DNA of 64,000 bases from Streptomyces griseofuscus (GTDB lineage Bacteria; Actinomycetota; Actinomycetes; Streptomycetales; Streptomycetaceae): the NCBI RefSeq assembly GCF_014673495.1, contig NZ_CP051006.1:3410001-3474000 (forward strand). Reading direction: 5' to 3'. The position numbers and the translations under genes are program-made. Under the pieces are notes generated by a model. It was not told the DNA's origin. It searched no databases and saw only the letters and a program-made list of their open reading frames with translations. This document shows positions 34,663 through 44,650 of this stretch, in pieces (within the stretch, counting starts at the first letter, position 1; every line of letters starts with the position of its first letter).

Positions 34663-35028
34663 CCCTCGGCTGCCGCCCTGGCCGCGGGCCGCCGCCGTGG
34701 CCCTGGACGCCGCCCTAGCCGTGGGCCGCCCGGCTGCCACGGCTCGCCGCCGCAGCAGCCTGCCGCCGCTGCGGGCAGTCGTGCCGCTTGGGGCGGCACG
34801 GGTGGCGCAGCGGCACCCCGCCGGCGCGGGCAAGCGTCCCGGCCCCCGGCCCGCTGACCCAAGTGCGGCGCCATCGTGGCTGATCGCGCCCACGCGGCGG
34901 AGCCGCACATCAACACAGCCCCGCGCCCCTAAAAAGACTCCCCGGCCCCGCCGTACGCCTGTGCAGCACCGTTCCCCGCGCCCCCGGGGAATCTCAGCCC
35001 CCTCAGCCGAGAAGTCCCCGGTAAACCC
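34663..35028. other. Intergenic stretch with fragments of dispersed repeats
   Basis: Contains the hairpin GTGCCGC-TTG-GGGCGGCAC region near 34782, a GCGCCCACGCGGCGGAGCCG segment near 34886 typical of Streptomyces intergenic repeats, and GTTCCCCGCGCCCC at 34971-34984. Nothing gene-like is seen. Confidence 0.6.
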
Positions 35029-35892
35029 TCACGCCGGGCGCAGATGCACGATGTCGCCCGCCCCCACCGGCTGAACCCCCTCCGCCGTCGCGATGACCAG
35101 GCGGCCGTCACCGTCCACGGCCACCGCCTCGCCGGTCAGGTCGCGGTCGCCCGGCAACTCCGCCCGTACCGTGCGGCCGAGGGTCGCACAGCCGGCCGCG
35201 TAGGCCTCCTGGAGGCCGCACTCGGCGGGGTCGCCGAGGGCCGCGCGCCAGCGGCCGTACCAGTCCTCCAGGGAGCGCAGGACCGCCCGCAGCAGGGGGT
35301 CCCGGTCGGTGTTCACCGCGCCCGCGAGCAGCAGCGAACCCGCCCGCGCCACCGGCAGTTCCTCCGCGCGCAGCGAGACGTTGAGGCCGAAGCCGATGAC
35401 GACGCCGTCCTCGCCGGCCCGCTCCAGCAGGATGCCGCCCGCCTTGCGCTCCTCCCCGTCGACCGTCACCAGCAGATCGTTCGGCCACTTCAGCGCCATG
35501 TCCACGCCCGCCGCCCGCGCCAGCCCCGTCGCCACCGCGACCCCGGTGAGCAGCGGCAGCCACCCCCAGTGATGCACCGGCACCTCCGCGGGCCGCAGCA
35601 GCACGGAGACGAAGAGACCGGAGCGCGGCGGTGCCGACCAGCGGCGGTCCAGGCGGCCCTTGCCGGTCGTCTGCTCCTCCGCCACCAGCACCGTGCCCTC
35701 GGCCACCGGACCGGCCGCGGCGCGCGCCACGAGGTCGTTGTTGGTGGAGCCGGTGCGCTGCACGACCTCCAGCTCGGACCACAGCCCGCCCTCGCGCACC
35801 AGCGCGCGGCGCAGGGCGGTCGCGTTCAGCGGCGGGCGGTCCAGATCGGACCAGCGGCCGGGATTGTCGTCTGCTGCATCTCGGGGCGTCAT
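35029..35892 (-). CDS. birA: Biotin--[acetyl-CoA-carboxylase] ligase
   Basis: A 287-residue biotin protein ligase that activates biotin with ATP and attaches it to the carrier lysine of acyl-CoA carboxylases. Motifs: QRTGSTNNDLVARAA, the biotinyl-AMP loop EEQTTGKGRLDRRWSAP, and KWPNDLLVTVDGEERKAGGI. The DNA-binding domain of E. coli BirA is absent, so this is a monofunctional ligase. ATG at 35892 is seven bases after TAGGGT, suggesting a leaderless mRNA. It is divergent from pccB, whose alpha-subunit partner is its substrate. Confidence 0.93.
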   Translation of the reverse strand: MTPRDAADDNPGRWSDLDRPPLNATALRRALVREGGLWSELEVVQRTGSTNNDLVARAAAGPVAEGTVLVAEEQTTGKGRLDRRWSAPPRSGLFVSVLLRPAEVPVHHWGWLPLLTGVAVATGLARAAGVDMALKWPNDLLVTVDGEERKAGGILLERAGEDGVVIGFGLNVSLRAEELPVARAGSLLLAGAVNTDRDPLLRAVLRSLEDWYGRWRAALGDPAECGLQEAYAAGCATLGRTVRAELPGDRDLTGEAVAVDGDGRLVIATAEGVQPVGAGDIVHLRPA

Positions 35893-36002
35893 GCAAGCCA
35901 CCCTAGGTGTGGCAAACGACGCAGTGCTGATCGGTAGCCCCAGCACTACTCTACGAACGAGTAACCGTCCCCCCTTTTGAGCAGGCAGGGAGCCGCATCC
36001 CG

Positions 36003-37616
36003 ATGTCCGAGCCGGAAGAGCGTCACGAGATCCAAGAGATCGACATTCACACGACCGCGGGCAAACTCGCGGATCTCCAGCGGCGCATTCACGAGGCGAC
36101 GCACGCCGGCTCGGAGCGCGCCGTCGAGAAGCAGCACGCCAAGGGCAAGCTGACCGCCCGTGAGCGGGTCGAACTGCTCCTGGACGAGGGGTCGTTCGTC
36201 GAGCTCGACGAGTTCGCCCAGCACCGTTCCACCAACTTCGGGCTTGAGCAGAACCGGCCCTACGGCGACGGTGTCGTCACCGGATACGGAACGGTCGACG
36301 GCCGCCCCGTCGCCGTCTTCTCCCAGGACTTCACCGTCTTCGGCGGCGCGCTCGGCGAGGTGTACGGCCAGAAGATCGTCAAGGTCATGGACTTCGCCCT
36401 GAAGACCGGCTGCCCGGTCATCGGGATCAACGACTCCGGCGGCGCCCGGATCCAGGAGGGCGTCGCCTCGCTCGGCGCCTATGGCGAGATCTTCCGCCGA
36501 AACACCCACGCCTCCGGTGTCATCCCGCAGATCTCCCTGGTCGTCGGCCCCTGCGCCGGCGGCGCGGTGTACTCCCCGGCCATCACCGACTTCACGGTCA
36601 TGGTCGACCAGACCTCGCACATGTTCATCACCGGACCCGACGTCATCAAGACCGTCACCGGCGAGGACGTGGGCTTCGAGGAGCTGGGCGGCGCCCGTAC
36701 CCACAACGCCGTCTCCGGCGTGGCCCACCACATGGCCGGGGACGAGAAGGACGCCATCGAGTACATCAAGCAGCTGCTGTCGTACCTGCCGTCCAACAAC
36801 CTCTCCGAGCCCCCGGTCTTCCCGGAGGAGGCGGACCTCGCGCTCAACGACGAGGACCGCGAGCTGGACACCCTCGTCCCGGACAGCGCCAACCAGCCGT
36901 ACGACATCCGCACGGTGGTCGAACACGTCGTGGACGACGGCGAGTTCTTCGAGACGCAGGCCCTGTTCGCGCCGAACATCGTCACCGGGTTCGGCCGGGT
37001 CGAGGGGCACCCGGTGGGTGTCGTCGCCAACCAGCCGATGCAGTTCGCGGGCTGCCTGGACATCGACGCCTCCGAGAAGGCCGCGCGTTTCGTGCGCACC
37101 TGCGACGCGTTCAACCTGCCGGTGCTGACCTTCGTGGACGTGCCCGGCTTCCTCCCGGGCGTCGGCCAGGAGCACGAGGGCATCATCCGGCGCGGCGCCA
37201 AGCTGATCTACGCCTACGCCGAGGCCACCGTCCCGCTGATCACCGTGATCACCCGCAAGGCCTTCGGCGGCGCCTACGACGTGATGGGCTCCAAGCACCT
37301 GGGCGCCGACCTCAACCTCGCCTGGCCGACCGCGCAGATCGCCGTCATGGGCGCCCAAGGCGCGGTCAACATCCTGCACCGGCGCACCCTCGCCGAGGCG
37401 GCCGCGACCGGCGAGGACGTGGAGGCCGTACGGGCCCGGCTGATCCAGGAGTACGAGGACACCCTCCTCAACCCCTACGTGGCGGCCGAGCGCGGCTACA
37501 TCGACGCGGTGATCATGCCGTCCGACACCCGCGCCCACATCGTCCGGGGCCTGCGTCAACTGCGCACCAAGCGGGAATCACTGCCCCCGAAGAAGCACGG
37601 CAACATCCCCCTCTAG
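36003..37616 (+). CDS. pccB: Propionyl-CoA carboxylase beta subunit (carboxyltransferase)
   Basis: A 537-residue carboxyltransferase that moves CO2 from carboxybiotin to propionyl-CoA, giving methylmalonyl-CoA for odd-chain metabolism and polyketides. The two crotonase-like halves are present, with [20 protein letters not shown] and [16 protein letters not shown] in the first and [20 protein letters not shown] in the second. The substrate-selecting residue in GGAYDVMG is Asp426, corresponding to Asp422 of S. coelicolor PccB; acetyl-CoA-preferring AccB has Ile there. Followed by the epsilon subunit gene. Confidence 0.95.
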   Translation: MSEPEERHEIQEIDIHTTAGKLADLQRRIHEATHAGSERAVEKQHAKGKLTARERVELLLDEGSFVELDEFAQHRSTNFGLEQNRPYGDGVVTGYGTVDGRPVAVFSQDFTVFGGALGEVYGQKIVKVMDFALKTGCPVIGINDSGGARIQEGVASLGAYGEIFRRNTHASGVIPQISLVVGPCAGGAVYSPAITDFTVMVDQTSHMFITGPDVIKTVTGEDVGFEELGGARTHNAVSGVAHHMAGDEKDAIEYIKQLLSYLPSNNLSEPPVFPEEADLALNDEDRELDTLVPDSANQPYDIRTVVEHVVDDGEFFETQALFAPNIVTGFGRVEGHPVGVVANQPMQFAGCLDIDASEKAARFVRTCDAFNLPVLTFVDVPGFLPGVGQEHEGIIRRGAKLIYAYAEATVPLITVITRKAFGGAYDVMGSKHLGADLNLAWPTAQIAVMGAQGAVNILHRRTLAEAAATGEDVEAVRARLIQEYEDTLLNPYVAAERGYIDAVIMPSDTRAHIVRGLRQLRTKRESLPPKKHGNIPL

Positions 37617-37641
37617 GCCCGGCCGACCGACAGGAGCCGAT

Positions 37642-37851
37642 ATGACGATCAAGGTCGTACGAGGCAACCCGACCCCCGAGGAGCTGGCCGCCGCCCTGGC
37701 GGTGGTCCGCGCCCGCGCGGCCGCCGCGGCGGCCGCGCCGGACGGCGCGCGGGGCCCGAAGGACGCGTGGTCCGACCCGGCCCGCATCGCCGCCGCCCGC
37801 CTCCCCCAGGCGGGCGCGGCGGCCTGGACCCGCACCTACTGGCCGAGCTAG
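37642..37851 (+). CDS. Acyl-CoA carboxylase epsilon subunit
   Basis: A 69-residue protein of the actinobacterial AccE/PccE family: VVRGNPTPEELAAALAVVRA at the start and the conserved C-terminus AWTRTYWPS. It stabilises the alpha-beta complex and raises its activity. The alanine-rich middle (RARAAAAAAAPDGARG) is variable in the family. It starts 25 bases after pccB behind AGGAG and is cotranscribed. Confidence 0.9.
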   Translation: MTIKVVRGNPTPEELAAALAVVRARAAAAAAAPDGARGPKDAWSDPARIAAARLPQAGAAAWTRTYWPS

Positions 37852-37862
37852 GGCTGACTCCC

Positions 37863-37892
37863 TAAGGGGCGCGGGGAACCGCGCACAGCGGC
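37863..37892. repeat. Fragment of the dispersed intergenic repeat
   Basis: TAAGGGGCGCGGGGAACC with the exact 14-mer GGGGCGCGGGGAAC at 37866-37879; it lies just after the epsilon subunit gene. Confidence 0.55.
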
Positions 37893-37962
37893 AGGACACC
37901 GGGCGCCTATTTGAGTACGGCTACTCAGGCGCCCGGCCCCCCGCCACCCGCACGCTGGACAG

Positions 37963-38100
37963 GTGCTCTGGTCAGACCCTGATGACGAACCGCCGAAGGA
38001 GCTGCGCGAGGCGCAGGACATGCTGCGGCGGCTCGGCGTCATCATGGCCGTGGCGGTGACCGCGGCGATGGTCGTGGCCGCGCTGGTGGGTCTGCGCTGA
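37963..38100 (+). CDS. 45-residue membrane protein between accE and maf
   Basis: Starting with GTG at 37963, the frame encodes LWSDPDDEPPKELREAQDML followed by RRLGVIMAVAVTAAMVVAAL and VGLR: an acidic N-terminus, an amphipathic stretch and one membrane helix. Codon third positions are strongly GC-biased in this frame, and the product is typical of the small tail-anchored proteins found in this position in Streptomyces. There is no good ribosome site, which lowers confidence. Function unknown. Confidence 0.6.
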   Translation: MLWSDPDDEPPKELREAQDMLRRLGVIMAVAVTAAMVVAALVGLR

Positions 38101-38193
38101 GCCCACCGGGCCGCGCCGGGCCCATCGAGTCTGCGGCGAGCCCGCCGCCAGGTGATTCGCGCGGGCCCGCAACCGGGTGACTAACCTGACCGC

Positions 38194-38811
38194 ATGACCG
38201 CAACACACCGCAGGCGACTCGTTCTCGCCTCCCAGTCCCCCGCCCGCCTCGGCCTGCTCCGGCAGGCGGGCCTCACGCCCGAGGTCATCGTGAGCGGGGT
38301 CGACGAGGACGCCGTCACCGCCCCCACCCCGGCCGAACTGGCCCTCGCCCTCGCCGAGGCCAAGGCATCGGTCGTGGCGGCGCTGCCCGAGGTGCGGGGC
38401 GCCCTGGTGATCGGCTGCGACTCGGTGCTGGAGCTGGACGGGCACGCGCTCGGCAAACCCGCGGACGCCGAGGAGGCCACCGCGCGCTGGAAGTCCATGC
38501 GCGGCCGGGCCGGCACCCTCCAGACCGGGCACTGCGTCTGGGACACGGCGGCCGAGCGCTACGTCTCGGCGACCGCCTCCACCGTCGTACGGTTCGGCGA
38601 GCCCAGCGACGAGGAGATCGCCGCCTACGTGGCCTCCGGCGAGCCTCTGTACGTCGCCGGGGCGTTCACCCTGGACGGCCGTTCCGCGCCCTTCATCGAG
38701 GGCATCGACGGCGACCACAGCAATGTGATCGGCATCAGCCTGCCCCTGGTGCGCAAGCTGCTGGCCGAACTGGGCGTCGGCATCACGGAGTTGTGGGCAC
38801 CGGCCGAGTGA
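38194..38811 (+). CDS. maf: Maf-like nucleoside triphosphate pyrophosphatase
   Basis: A 205-residue house-cleaning pyrophosphatase that hydrolyses non-canonical or certain canonical NTPs/dNTPs. The Maf motif [15 protein letters not shown] and the conserved [17 protein letters not shown] and [19 protein letters not shown] blocks are present. TAACCT lies six bases upstream of the ATG with no ribosome site, so the mRNA is probably leaderless. The 3' end overlaps by 29 bases with the convergent membrane protein gene. Confidence 0.92.
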   Translation: MTATHRRRLVLASQSPARLGLLRQAGLTPEVIVSGVDEDAVTAPTPAELALALAEAKASVVAALPEVRGALVIGCDSVLELDGHALGKPADAEEATARWKSMRGRAGTLQTGHCVWDTAAERYVSATASTVVRFGEPSDEEIAAYVASGEPLYVAGAFTLDGRSAPFIEGIDGDHSNVIGISLPLVRKLLAELGVGITELWAPAE

Positions 38812-39373
38812 GCCGCTCGGGGACGGCGTCCTGCGGCTCGTCGTCCCCGTCCTGGGGCTCCGCCGGGCGCCCGGCGACCGGTTCCCCCGGCGGGACGGTA
38901 CGGGCGTCCACGGGCTCGTCAGCGGCCCTGGGGCCGCCGCCGGTCCCGCCGTCCCCGCCGGGCGCGGCCTCGGCCGGGCCGCCGTCACGGTCGTAGGACA
39001 CCAGGAGCAGCACCAGGAGTGCGAGCACCACGACCATGACCAGGAAGGCCGTCGCGTTGACCAGGCCCCAGGCGAAGGCGCCCAGCAGTCCGTGCACGAC
39101 GGCCGCGCTGATCAGCACGACGCGCCCGAAGCCGGCGGGGGCGCGGTCGCGGACCGCCACCAGCAGGGCGACCAGGGCGCACAGCAGGAAGTAGAGGCCG
39201 AAGACGACGCCGCCGATCTTCGAGGACGTCGACATCAGATGCGGGTCCAGGCCGGCCATGGACATCTTCTGCCGCTCCACGACCACGCCGAGGAACCAGT
39301 TCAGCGCCCCGATGCCGAGCGCCTCCACGAGGAGGACGACGGTCACCACCCACGCCACGATCCTGCGCACCAC
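38783..39373 (-). CDS. Four-helix membrane protein of unknown function
   Basis: A 196-residue product with four predicted membrane helices ([78 protein letters not shown]) and a hydrophilic, proline- and glycine-rich C-terminal tail. Its 3' end overlaps the end of maf. The start is GTG at 39373 or 39370. Genes of this kind lie beside the biotin carboxylase gene in Streptomyces, but no function is known to me. Confidence 0.75.
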   Translation of the reverse strand: MVRRIVAWVVTVVLLVEALGIGALNWFLGVVVERQKMSMAGLDPHLMSTSSKIGGVVFGLYFLLCALVALLVAVRDRAPAGFGRVVLISAAVVHGLLGAFAWGLVNATAFLVMVVVLALLVLLLVSYDRDGGPAEAAPGGDGGTGGGPRAADEPVDARTVPPGEPVAGRPAEPQDGDDEPQDAVPERLTRPVPTTP

Positions 39374-39734
39374 CGGCCCACCCGCTCCCCACCTTGACCG
39401 CTGTTACCAGCAGTAGTCCGAGACAGGGCGAACGCTACTAACGGGTAAACCAGGGGACAAGGGTTCGTGCGGCAGCAAAGAATCATTGGGCCATTCGTAG
39501 GGACTCGACAAAGAAACCGAGTGGGCCGCAGCACGCCCTTACAGAGACCTTGGCCACATGACAGGGCTAGGGTTTTCCGGAGGAGTCCTGCGTAGCAAGG
39601 TGCCACCGGGGCTTTCGCGGGTCGGGCGAGCCCCGCATCACGCTCCGTGTGGGCAAGCTCACCATTGGGGACGGGTCGAAGAGCCGTGTCGGCAGTCCCT
39701 AAACTCGGCTTGTTTCAAGGAGGGAGCCTCAATC
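39374..39734. other. Intergenic region with the accA promoter
   Basis: A 361-bp, comparatively AT-richer stretch between divergent genes. It must carry the promoters of the membrane protein gene and of the carboxylase alpha subunit. A strong ribosome site AAGGAGGGA (39717-39725) ends it. No -35/-10 pair stands out clearly; the open frame from 39558 through here lacks a plausible start. Confidence 0.6.
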
Positions 39735-41507
39735 GTGCGCAAGGTGCTCATCGCCAACCGTGGCGAAATCGCTGTCCGGGTGGCTCGGGCCTGCCGGGAC
39801 GCGGGGATCGCGAGCGTTGCTGTCTACGCGGACCCGGACCGGGACGCTCTGCATGTCCGCGCTGCGGATGAGGCGTTCGCCCTGGGCGGTGACACACCGG
39901 CAACCAGTTACCTGGACATCGAGAAGGTCCTGAACGCGGCCCGGGAGTCCGGCGCGGACGCCATCCACCCGGGTTACGGCTTCCTCTCGGAGAACGCCGA
40001 ATTCGCGCAGGCCGTCCTCGACGCCGGTCTGAACTGGATCGGCCCGCCGCCGCAGGCCATCCGCGACCTGGGTGACAAGGTGGCGGCCCGCCACATCGCC
40101 CAGCGCGCCGGCGCGCCCCTGGTGGCCGGCACACCCGACCCGGTCTCGGGCGCCGACGAGGTCGTCGCGTTCGCCGAGGAGCATGGTCTGCCGATCGCCA
40201 TCAAGGCGGCGTTCGGCGGCGGCGGTCGCGGCCTCAAGGTCGCCCGCACTCTCGAAGAGGTACCGGAGCTGTACGACTCCGCGGTGCGCGAGGCGGTCGC
40301 CGCCTTCGGGCGCGGCGAGTGCTTCGTGGAGCGCTACCTGGACCGTCCGCGGCACGTGGAGACCCAGTGCCTGGCGGACAAGCACGGCAATGTGGTCGTG
40401 GTGTCCACCCGTGACTGCTCGCTCCAGCGCCGTCACCAGAAGCTCGTGGAGGAGGCGCCCGCGCCGTTCCTGTCCGACGAGCAGGTCGCCGAGCTGTACC
40501 GCGCCTCCAAGGCCATCCTCAAGGAGGCCCGCTACGAGGGCGCGGGTACCTGTGAGTTCCTGGTCGGCCAGGACGGCACGATCTCCTTCCTGGAGGTCAA
40601 CACCCGTCTCCAGGTCGAGCACCCGGTGACCGAGGAGGTCGCCGGCATCGACCTGGTCCGCGAGATGTTCCGCATCGCGGACGGCGAGGAACTGGGGTAC
40701 GGCGACCCGGAGCTGCGCGGTCACTCGTTCGAGTTCCGCATCAACGGCGAGGACCCGGGCCGCAACTTCCTGCCGGCCCCGGGTACGGTCACCACGTTCG
40801 CCCCGCCGTCCGGTCCCGGCGTCCGGCTGGACGCCGGTGTGGAGTCGGGCTCGGTCATCGGCCCGGCGTGGGACTCGCTCCTCGCCAAGCTGATCGTGTC
40901 CGGCCGCACCCGCAAGGAGGCCCTGGAGCGGGCCGCGCGTGCGCTGGACGAGTTCCAGGTCGAGGGCATGGCGACGGCGATCCCCTTCCACCGTGCGGTG
41001 GTCCGGGACACGGCGTTCGCGCCCGAACTCACCGGTTCCGCGGACCCGTTCAAGGTCCACACCCGCTGGATCGAGACGGAGTTCGTCAACGAGATCAAGC
41101 CCTTCGCCGCGCCGGCCGACGCCGAGGCGGACGAGGACATGGGCCGTGAGACCGTCGTGGTCGAGGTGGGCGGCAAGCGCCTGGAGGTCTCGCTGCCCTC
41201 CTCGCTGGGCATGTCCCTGGCCCGTACCGGCCTCGCGGCGGGCGCCAAGCCCAAGCGCCGCGCGGCCAAGAAGTCGGGCCCCGTGGCCTCCGGCGACACC
41301 CTCGCCTCCCCGATGCAGGGCACCATCGTCAAGGTGGCCGTCGAGGAGGGCCAGGAGGTCAAGGAGGGCGACCTGGTCGTCGTCCTGGAGGCCATGAAGA
41401 TGGAACAGCCTCTGAACGCCCACAAGGCCGGCACGATCAAGGGCCTGGGCGCGGAGGTCGGCGCGTCGATCACCTCGGGCGCGGCGATCTGCGAGATCAA
41501 GGACTGA
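39735..41507 (+). CDS. accA: Acyl-CoA carboxylase alpha subunit (biotin carboxylase + biotin carrier)
   Basis: A 590-residue subunit shared by acetyl- and propionyl-CoA carboxylases, the same length as S. coelicolor AccA2. The biotin carboxylase domain starts [20 protein letters not shown], with the ATP-grasp glycine loop [20 protein letters not shown] and [18 protein letters not shown]. The C-terminal biotinyl carrier domain has [11 protein letters not shown], with Lys555 biotinylated by BirA. The linker [11 protein letters not shown] is basic. GTG at 39735 has a strong AAGGAGGGA site. It should work with the PccB and epsilon subunits 2 kb upstream. Confidence 0.95.
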   Translation: MRKVLIANRGEIAVRVARACRDAGIASVAVYADPDRDALHVRAADEAFALGGDTPATSYLDIEKVLNAARESGADAIHPGYGFLSENAEFAQAVLDAGLNWIGPPPQAIRDLGDKVAARHIAQRAGAPLVAGTPDPVSGADEVVAFAEEHGLPIAIKAAFGGGGRGLKVARTLEEVPELYDSAVREAVAAFGRGECFVERYLDRPRHVETQCLADKHGNVVVVSTRDCSLQRRHQKLVEEAPAPFLSDEQVAELYRASKAILKEARYEGAGTCEFLVGQDGTISFLEVNTRLQVEHPVTEEVAGIDLVREMFRIADGEELGYGDPELRGHSFEFRINGEDPGRNFLPAPGTVTTFAPPSGPGVRLDAGVESGSVIGPAWDSLLAKLIVSGRTRKEALERAARALDEFQVEGMATAIPFHRAVVRDTAFAPELTGSADPFKVHTRWIETEFVNEIKPFAAPADAEADEDMGRETVVVEVGGKRLEVSLPSSLGMSLARTGLAAGAKPKRRAAKKSGPVASGDTLASPMQGTIVKVAVEEGQEVKEGDLVVVLEAMKMEQPLNAHKAGTIKGLGAEVGASITSGAAICEIKD

Positions 41508-41526
41508 CGTCCGCCTGTACGACCCT

Positions 41527-41564
41527 GAACCGGCTCCTGGTGCGTGTGCACCGGGGGCCGGTTC
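41527..41564 (+). terminator. Terminator after accA
   Basis: GAACCGGCTCCTGGTGC and GCACCGGGGGCCGGTTC pair over a four-base loop with few mismatches, 20 bases after the stop. Confidence 0.8.
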
Positions 41565-41874
41565 GTCGTCGGGGGGCGGTGAGGGGCCTGGGGGTTGGTT
41601 AAGGGGCGCGAGAGGCAGCGGGTGCGCCGGGCGGCGCTTCGGGGGCGGGGTGCGGGGGCGTGCGGGTGCGTCGGGCAGCCCCGATCACGTCCGTATACGA
41701 CTCACGGCGTCATAAACCCGCCGACGGGGGTCGCTTGGCCCGGTTCTCCAGCGGCTGCTCGGCCCCTCGGACCGGCCCGCCCGTACGGCGCCTGCCGAGC
41801 TCCCGCCCGGCCGGACAGGAGCAGCTCACCGCCCCCGTGTCCGCCCTCTCCGGGCCCCCGCCGGGCGGGCGTGG
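41565..41874. other. Intergenic stretch between accA and the DeoR gene
   Basis: About 310 bases between convergent genes. It holds GC-rich sequence, a fragment like the dispersed repeat (TTAAGGGGCGCGAG near 41595) and no recognisable gene. Confidence 0.6.
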
Positions 41875-42807
41875 CTACCTGCGCCGCAGATCCGCGACCC
41901 TCGCCCGTTCGGAAGGCTGTGGCTGGTCCGAGAGGACGGAGGTCGGGCGGAGGGGGTTGCCCCGGCGCGGTCCCGGCAGCTGGGGGCGGCGGGCCGGCGG
42001 GACCTGGTCACCCCCCGGGTTTCCGTTCGCCCCGGTCACGGCGATCTGCACCCCCTGGTCGGCGAGGGCCTGCAACTCCGTGGCGGCGCGGTCGTCATGG
42101 CCGGGCGGCTCGTCCGTGACGAGGCGGGTGATGAGATCCGTCGGCACGGTCTGGAACATCGTGTCCGTGCCGAGCTTGGTGTGGTCGGCGAGGACCACCA
42201 CCTCCGCTGCGGCCTGCACGAGCGCACGGTCGACGGAGGCGGAGAGCATGTTGGAGGTGGACAGCCCGCGTTCGGCCGTAAGACCGCTCCCGGACAGGAA
42301 CGCCTTCGACACCCGCAGCCCCTGGAGGGACTGCTCGGCGCCGGAGCCGACGAGCGCGTAGTTGGAGCCGCGCAGGGTGCCACCGGTCATGACGACCTCC
42401 ACCCGGTTCGCGTGGGCCAACGCCTGGGCGACCAGGAGGGAGTTGGTGACCACCGTGAGACCGGGCACACGGGCGAGCCGGCGGGCCAGCTCCTGCGTGG
42501 TCGTACCGGCACCGACCACGATCGCCTCGCCCTCTTCGACGAGGCCGGCCGCGAGATCGGCGATCGCCGTCTTCTCGGCGGTCGCGAGATGCGACTTCTG
42601 CGGGAAGCCGGACTCCCGGGTGAACCCACCCGGCAGTACGGCACCGCCGTGCCGGCGGTCGAGGAGTCCTTCCGCCTCCAGTGCCCGCACGTCCCGCCGT
42701 ACGGTCACTTCGGAGGTCTGGACGACGCGGGCGAGCTCACGGAGCGACACGGCACCGTTCGCTCGCACCATTTCGAGGATCAATTGGCGACGTTCAGCAG
42801 CGAACAC
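41875..42807 (-). CDS. DeoR/GlpR family transcriptional regulator
   Basis: A 310-residue regulator. The N-terminal helix-turn-helix is EMVRANGAVSLRELARVVQT plus SEVTVRRDVRALEAEGLLDR, then the sugar-phosphate-binding DeoRC domain (GAGTTTQELARRLARVPGLT, VEVVMTGGTLRGSNYALVG, VVLADHTKLGTDTMFQTVPT). A 60-residue proline-rich C-terminal extension is unusual. Effectors in the family are phosphorylated sugars or deoxyribose/ribose phosphates. Its location 2.4 kb from pnp makes it a candidate regulator of the nucleoside genes, but CTACGCGCGTAG is not found at its own promoter. Confidence 0.88.
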   Translation of the reverse strand: MFAAERRQLILEMVRANGAVSLRELARVVQTSEVTVRRDVRALEAEGLLDRRHGGAVLPGGFTRESGFPQKSHLATAEKTAIADLAAGLVEEGEAIVVGAGTTTQELARRLARVPGLTVVTNSLLVAQALAHANRVEVVMTGGTLRGSNYALVGSGAEQSLQGLRVSKAFLSGSGLTAERGLSTSNMLSASVDRALVQAAAEVVVLADHTKLGTDTMFQTVPTDLITRLVTDEPPGHDDRAATELQALADQGVQIAVTGANGNPGGDQVPPARRPQLPGPRRGNPLRPTSVLSDQPQPSERARVADLRRR

Positions 42808-42944
42808 GAAACTGACAGTAACCCCAGCGACCGTCTGCTTTCAGCAGTTTGCGCCGATTAACAGAAGTTGTTCGCATGGGGGAACCCGAAGTGGTATAGG
42901 ACCTTCCCCGGACCTATCCCTCCCGACTATGCCAGCCGCACGTA

Positions 42945-42977
42945 CGGCAACTCCCCGCGACCAGCGAGGAGTTGCCG
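42945..42977 (-). terminator. Terminator after the lpdA-like gene
   Basis: CGGCAACTCC pairs with GGAGTTGCCG over 13 bases, eight bases beyond the stop codon of the minus-strand flavoprotein gene. Confidence 0.8.
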
Positions 42978-42984
42978 CAGGTCA

Positions 42985-44433
42985 TCAGCCCTCGGCACTC
43001 GCCTTGCGGTTGTGCAGCTGCCGCGCGACCTCCGCGATCGACCCCGAAAGAGAGGGGTACACCGTGAAGGCGTTCGCGATCTGTTCGACCGTCAGATTGT
43101 TGTCGACGGCGATCGAGATGGGATGGATGAGTTCCGAGGCGCGCGGCGCGACGACCACACCGCCGACGACGATGCCCGTGCCCGGCCGGCAGAAGATCTT
43201 CACGAAGCCGTCCCGGATGCCCTGCATCTTGGCGCGCGGGTTGCGCAGCAGCGGCAGCTTGACGACCTTGGCGTCGATCTTGCCCGCGTCCACGTCCGCC
43301 TGCGAGTAGCCGACGGTGGCGATCTCGGGGTCGGTGAAGACGTTGGAGGAGACGGTCTTCAGGTTCAGCGGGGCCACCGCGTCGCCCAGGAAGTGGTACA
43401 TCGCGATCCGGCCCTGCATGGCGGCGACGGACGCGAGCGCGAAGACACCGGTCACGTCACCGGCGGCGTAGACACCGGGCGCGGTGGTGCGGGAGACCTT
43501 GTCGGTCCAGATGTGCCCGGAGTCGCGCAGCTTGACGCCGGCCTCCTCCAGACCGAGGCCCGCGCTGTTCGGGATGGCGCCGACGGCCATGAGGCAGTGC
43601 GTGCCGGTGATGACGCGGCCGTCGGCGAGCGTGACCTCGACCCGGTCGCCGACGCGCTTGGCGGACTGCGCGCGGGAACGGGCCATGACATTCATGCCGC
43701 GGCGGCGGAAGACGTCCTCCAGGACGGCGGCGGCGTCCGGGTCCTCGCCGGGCAGCACCCGGTCGCGGGAGGACACGAGGGTGACCTTGGAGCCGAGGGC
43801 CTGGTACGCGCCGGCGAACTCGGCACCGGTCACACCGGAGCCGACCACGATCAGCTCTTCCGGCAGCTCGTTGAGGTCGTAGACCTGGGTCCAGTTGAGG
43901 ATGCGCTCGCCGTCGGGCTGGGCGTCGGGCAGCTCGCGCGGGTGACCGCCGGTGGCGATGAGGACGGCGTCGGCGGTGAGGGTCTCCTCGGTGCCGTCGG
44001 CGGCGGTGACGACGACCTTCCTCGACCCGTCGAGCGCCTGCATGCCCTCAAGGCGGCCGCGCCCGCGCATGACCCGCGCGCCGGCACGCGTCACGGAGGC
44101 GGTGATGTCGTGCGACTGCGCCAGCGCGAGCCGCTTGACCCGTCGGTTGACCTTGCCCAGGTCCACCCCGACGACGCGGGCGGCCCGCTCCAGGGGCGGG
44201 GTGTCGTCGGCGACGATGATGCCGAGCTCTTCGTACGAGGAGTCGAAGGTCGTCATCACCTCGGCCGTGGCGATGAGGGTCTTGGACGGCACGCAGTCGG
44301 TGAGTACCGACGCGCCGCCCAGACCGTCGCAGTCGACGACGGTCACCTCCGCGCCGAGCTGAGCGGCCACCAGCGCCGCTTCATATCCGCCAGGTCCGCC
44401 ACCGATGATCACGATCCGAGTCACGTACCCCAT
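42985..44433 (-). CDS. lpdA: LpdA-type NAD(P)H flavoprotein / quinone reductase
   Basis: A 482-residue member of the flavoprotein disulfide reductase family. FAD motif: [23 protein letters not shown] motif: [20 protein letters not shown]. The canonical redox pair CxxxxC is broken: here [20 protein letters not shown] keeps only the second cysteine. This, and the dimerisation region ([20 protein letters not shown]), match M. tuberculosis LpdA (Rv3303c), which reduces quinones with NAD(P)H rather than lipoamide. ATG at 44433 or GTG at 44424 are both plausible starts; the open frame to 44652 is longer than the family. Confidence 0.9.
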   Translation of the reverse strand: MGYVTRIVIIGGGPGGYEAALVAAQLGAEVTVVDCDGLGGASVLTDCVPSKTLIATAEVMTTFDSSYEELGIIVADDTPPLERAARVVGVDLGKVNRRVKRLALAQSHDITASVTRAGARVMRGRGRLEGMQALDGSRKVVVTAADGTEETLTADAVLIATGGHPRELPDAQPDGERILNWTQVYDLNELPEELIVVGSGVTGAEFAGAYQALGSKVTLVSSRDRVLPGEDPDAAAVLEDVFRRRGMNVMARSRAQSAKRVGDRVEVTLADGRVITGTHCLMAVGAIPNSAGLGLEEAGVKLRDSGHIWTDKVSRTTAPGVYAAGDVTGVFALASVAAMQGRIAMYHFLGDAVAPLNLKTVSSNVFTDPEIATVGYSQADVDAGKIDAKVVKLPLLRNPRAKMQGIRDGFVKIFCRPGTGIVVGGVVVAPRASELIHPISIAVDNNLTVEQIANAFTVYPSLSGSIAEVARQLHNRKASAEG

Positions 44434-44637
44434 TGTCCCGCACGCTTCAAGATGCCACTGCCCGGGGGCGGCGGGACCGTCCCGAAGTGCGCCGCGGCAC
44501 CGTGCACGACCGGTTCGTCCGCTGGTCGCCGCCCCGGCGGAGAGCCGCCGGGAGACCCGGTGAGCCCCGGCCCCGTGCCCCAGGGGCGCCCCGGGGGCTC
44601 GCTCTCGGGGCGCGTGAGGGGGGCCGGAGCGCTGCCG

Positions 44638-44643
44638 TACTCT
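44638..44643 (+). promoter_or_regulatory. -10 box of the GGCT-like gene
   Basis: TACTCT ends seven bases before the ATG at 44651, the geometry of a leaderless transcript. Confidence 0.5.
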
Positions 44644-44650
44644 CTCCCCC

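Noticed and set aside
38783..38811. Frameshift or misassembly at the maf/membrane protein overlap
   Set aside because: Both proteins are intact and convergent; a 29-bp overlap of 3' ends is unremarkable.
41875..42807. Assigning the CTACGCGCGTAG operator to this DeoR-family regulator
   Set aside because: Attractive by position, but the site is missing at its own promoter and the motif looks more like a LacI-type operator; left as a candidate only.
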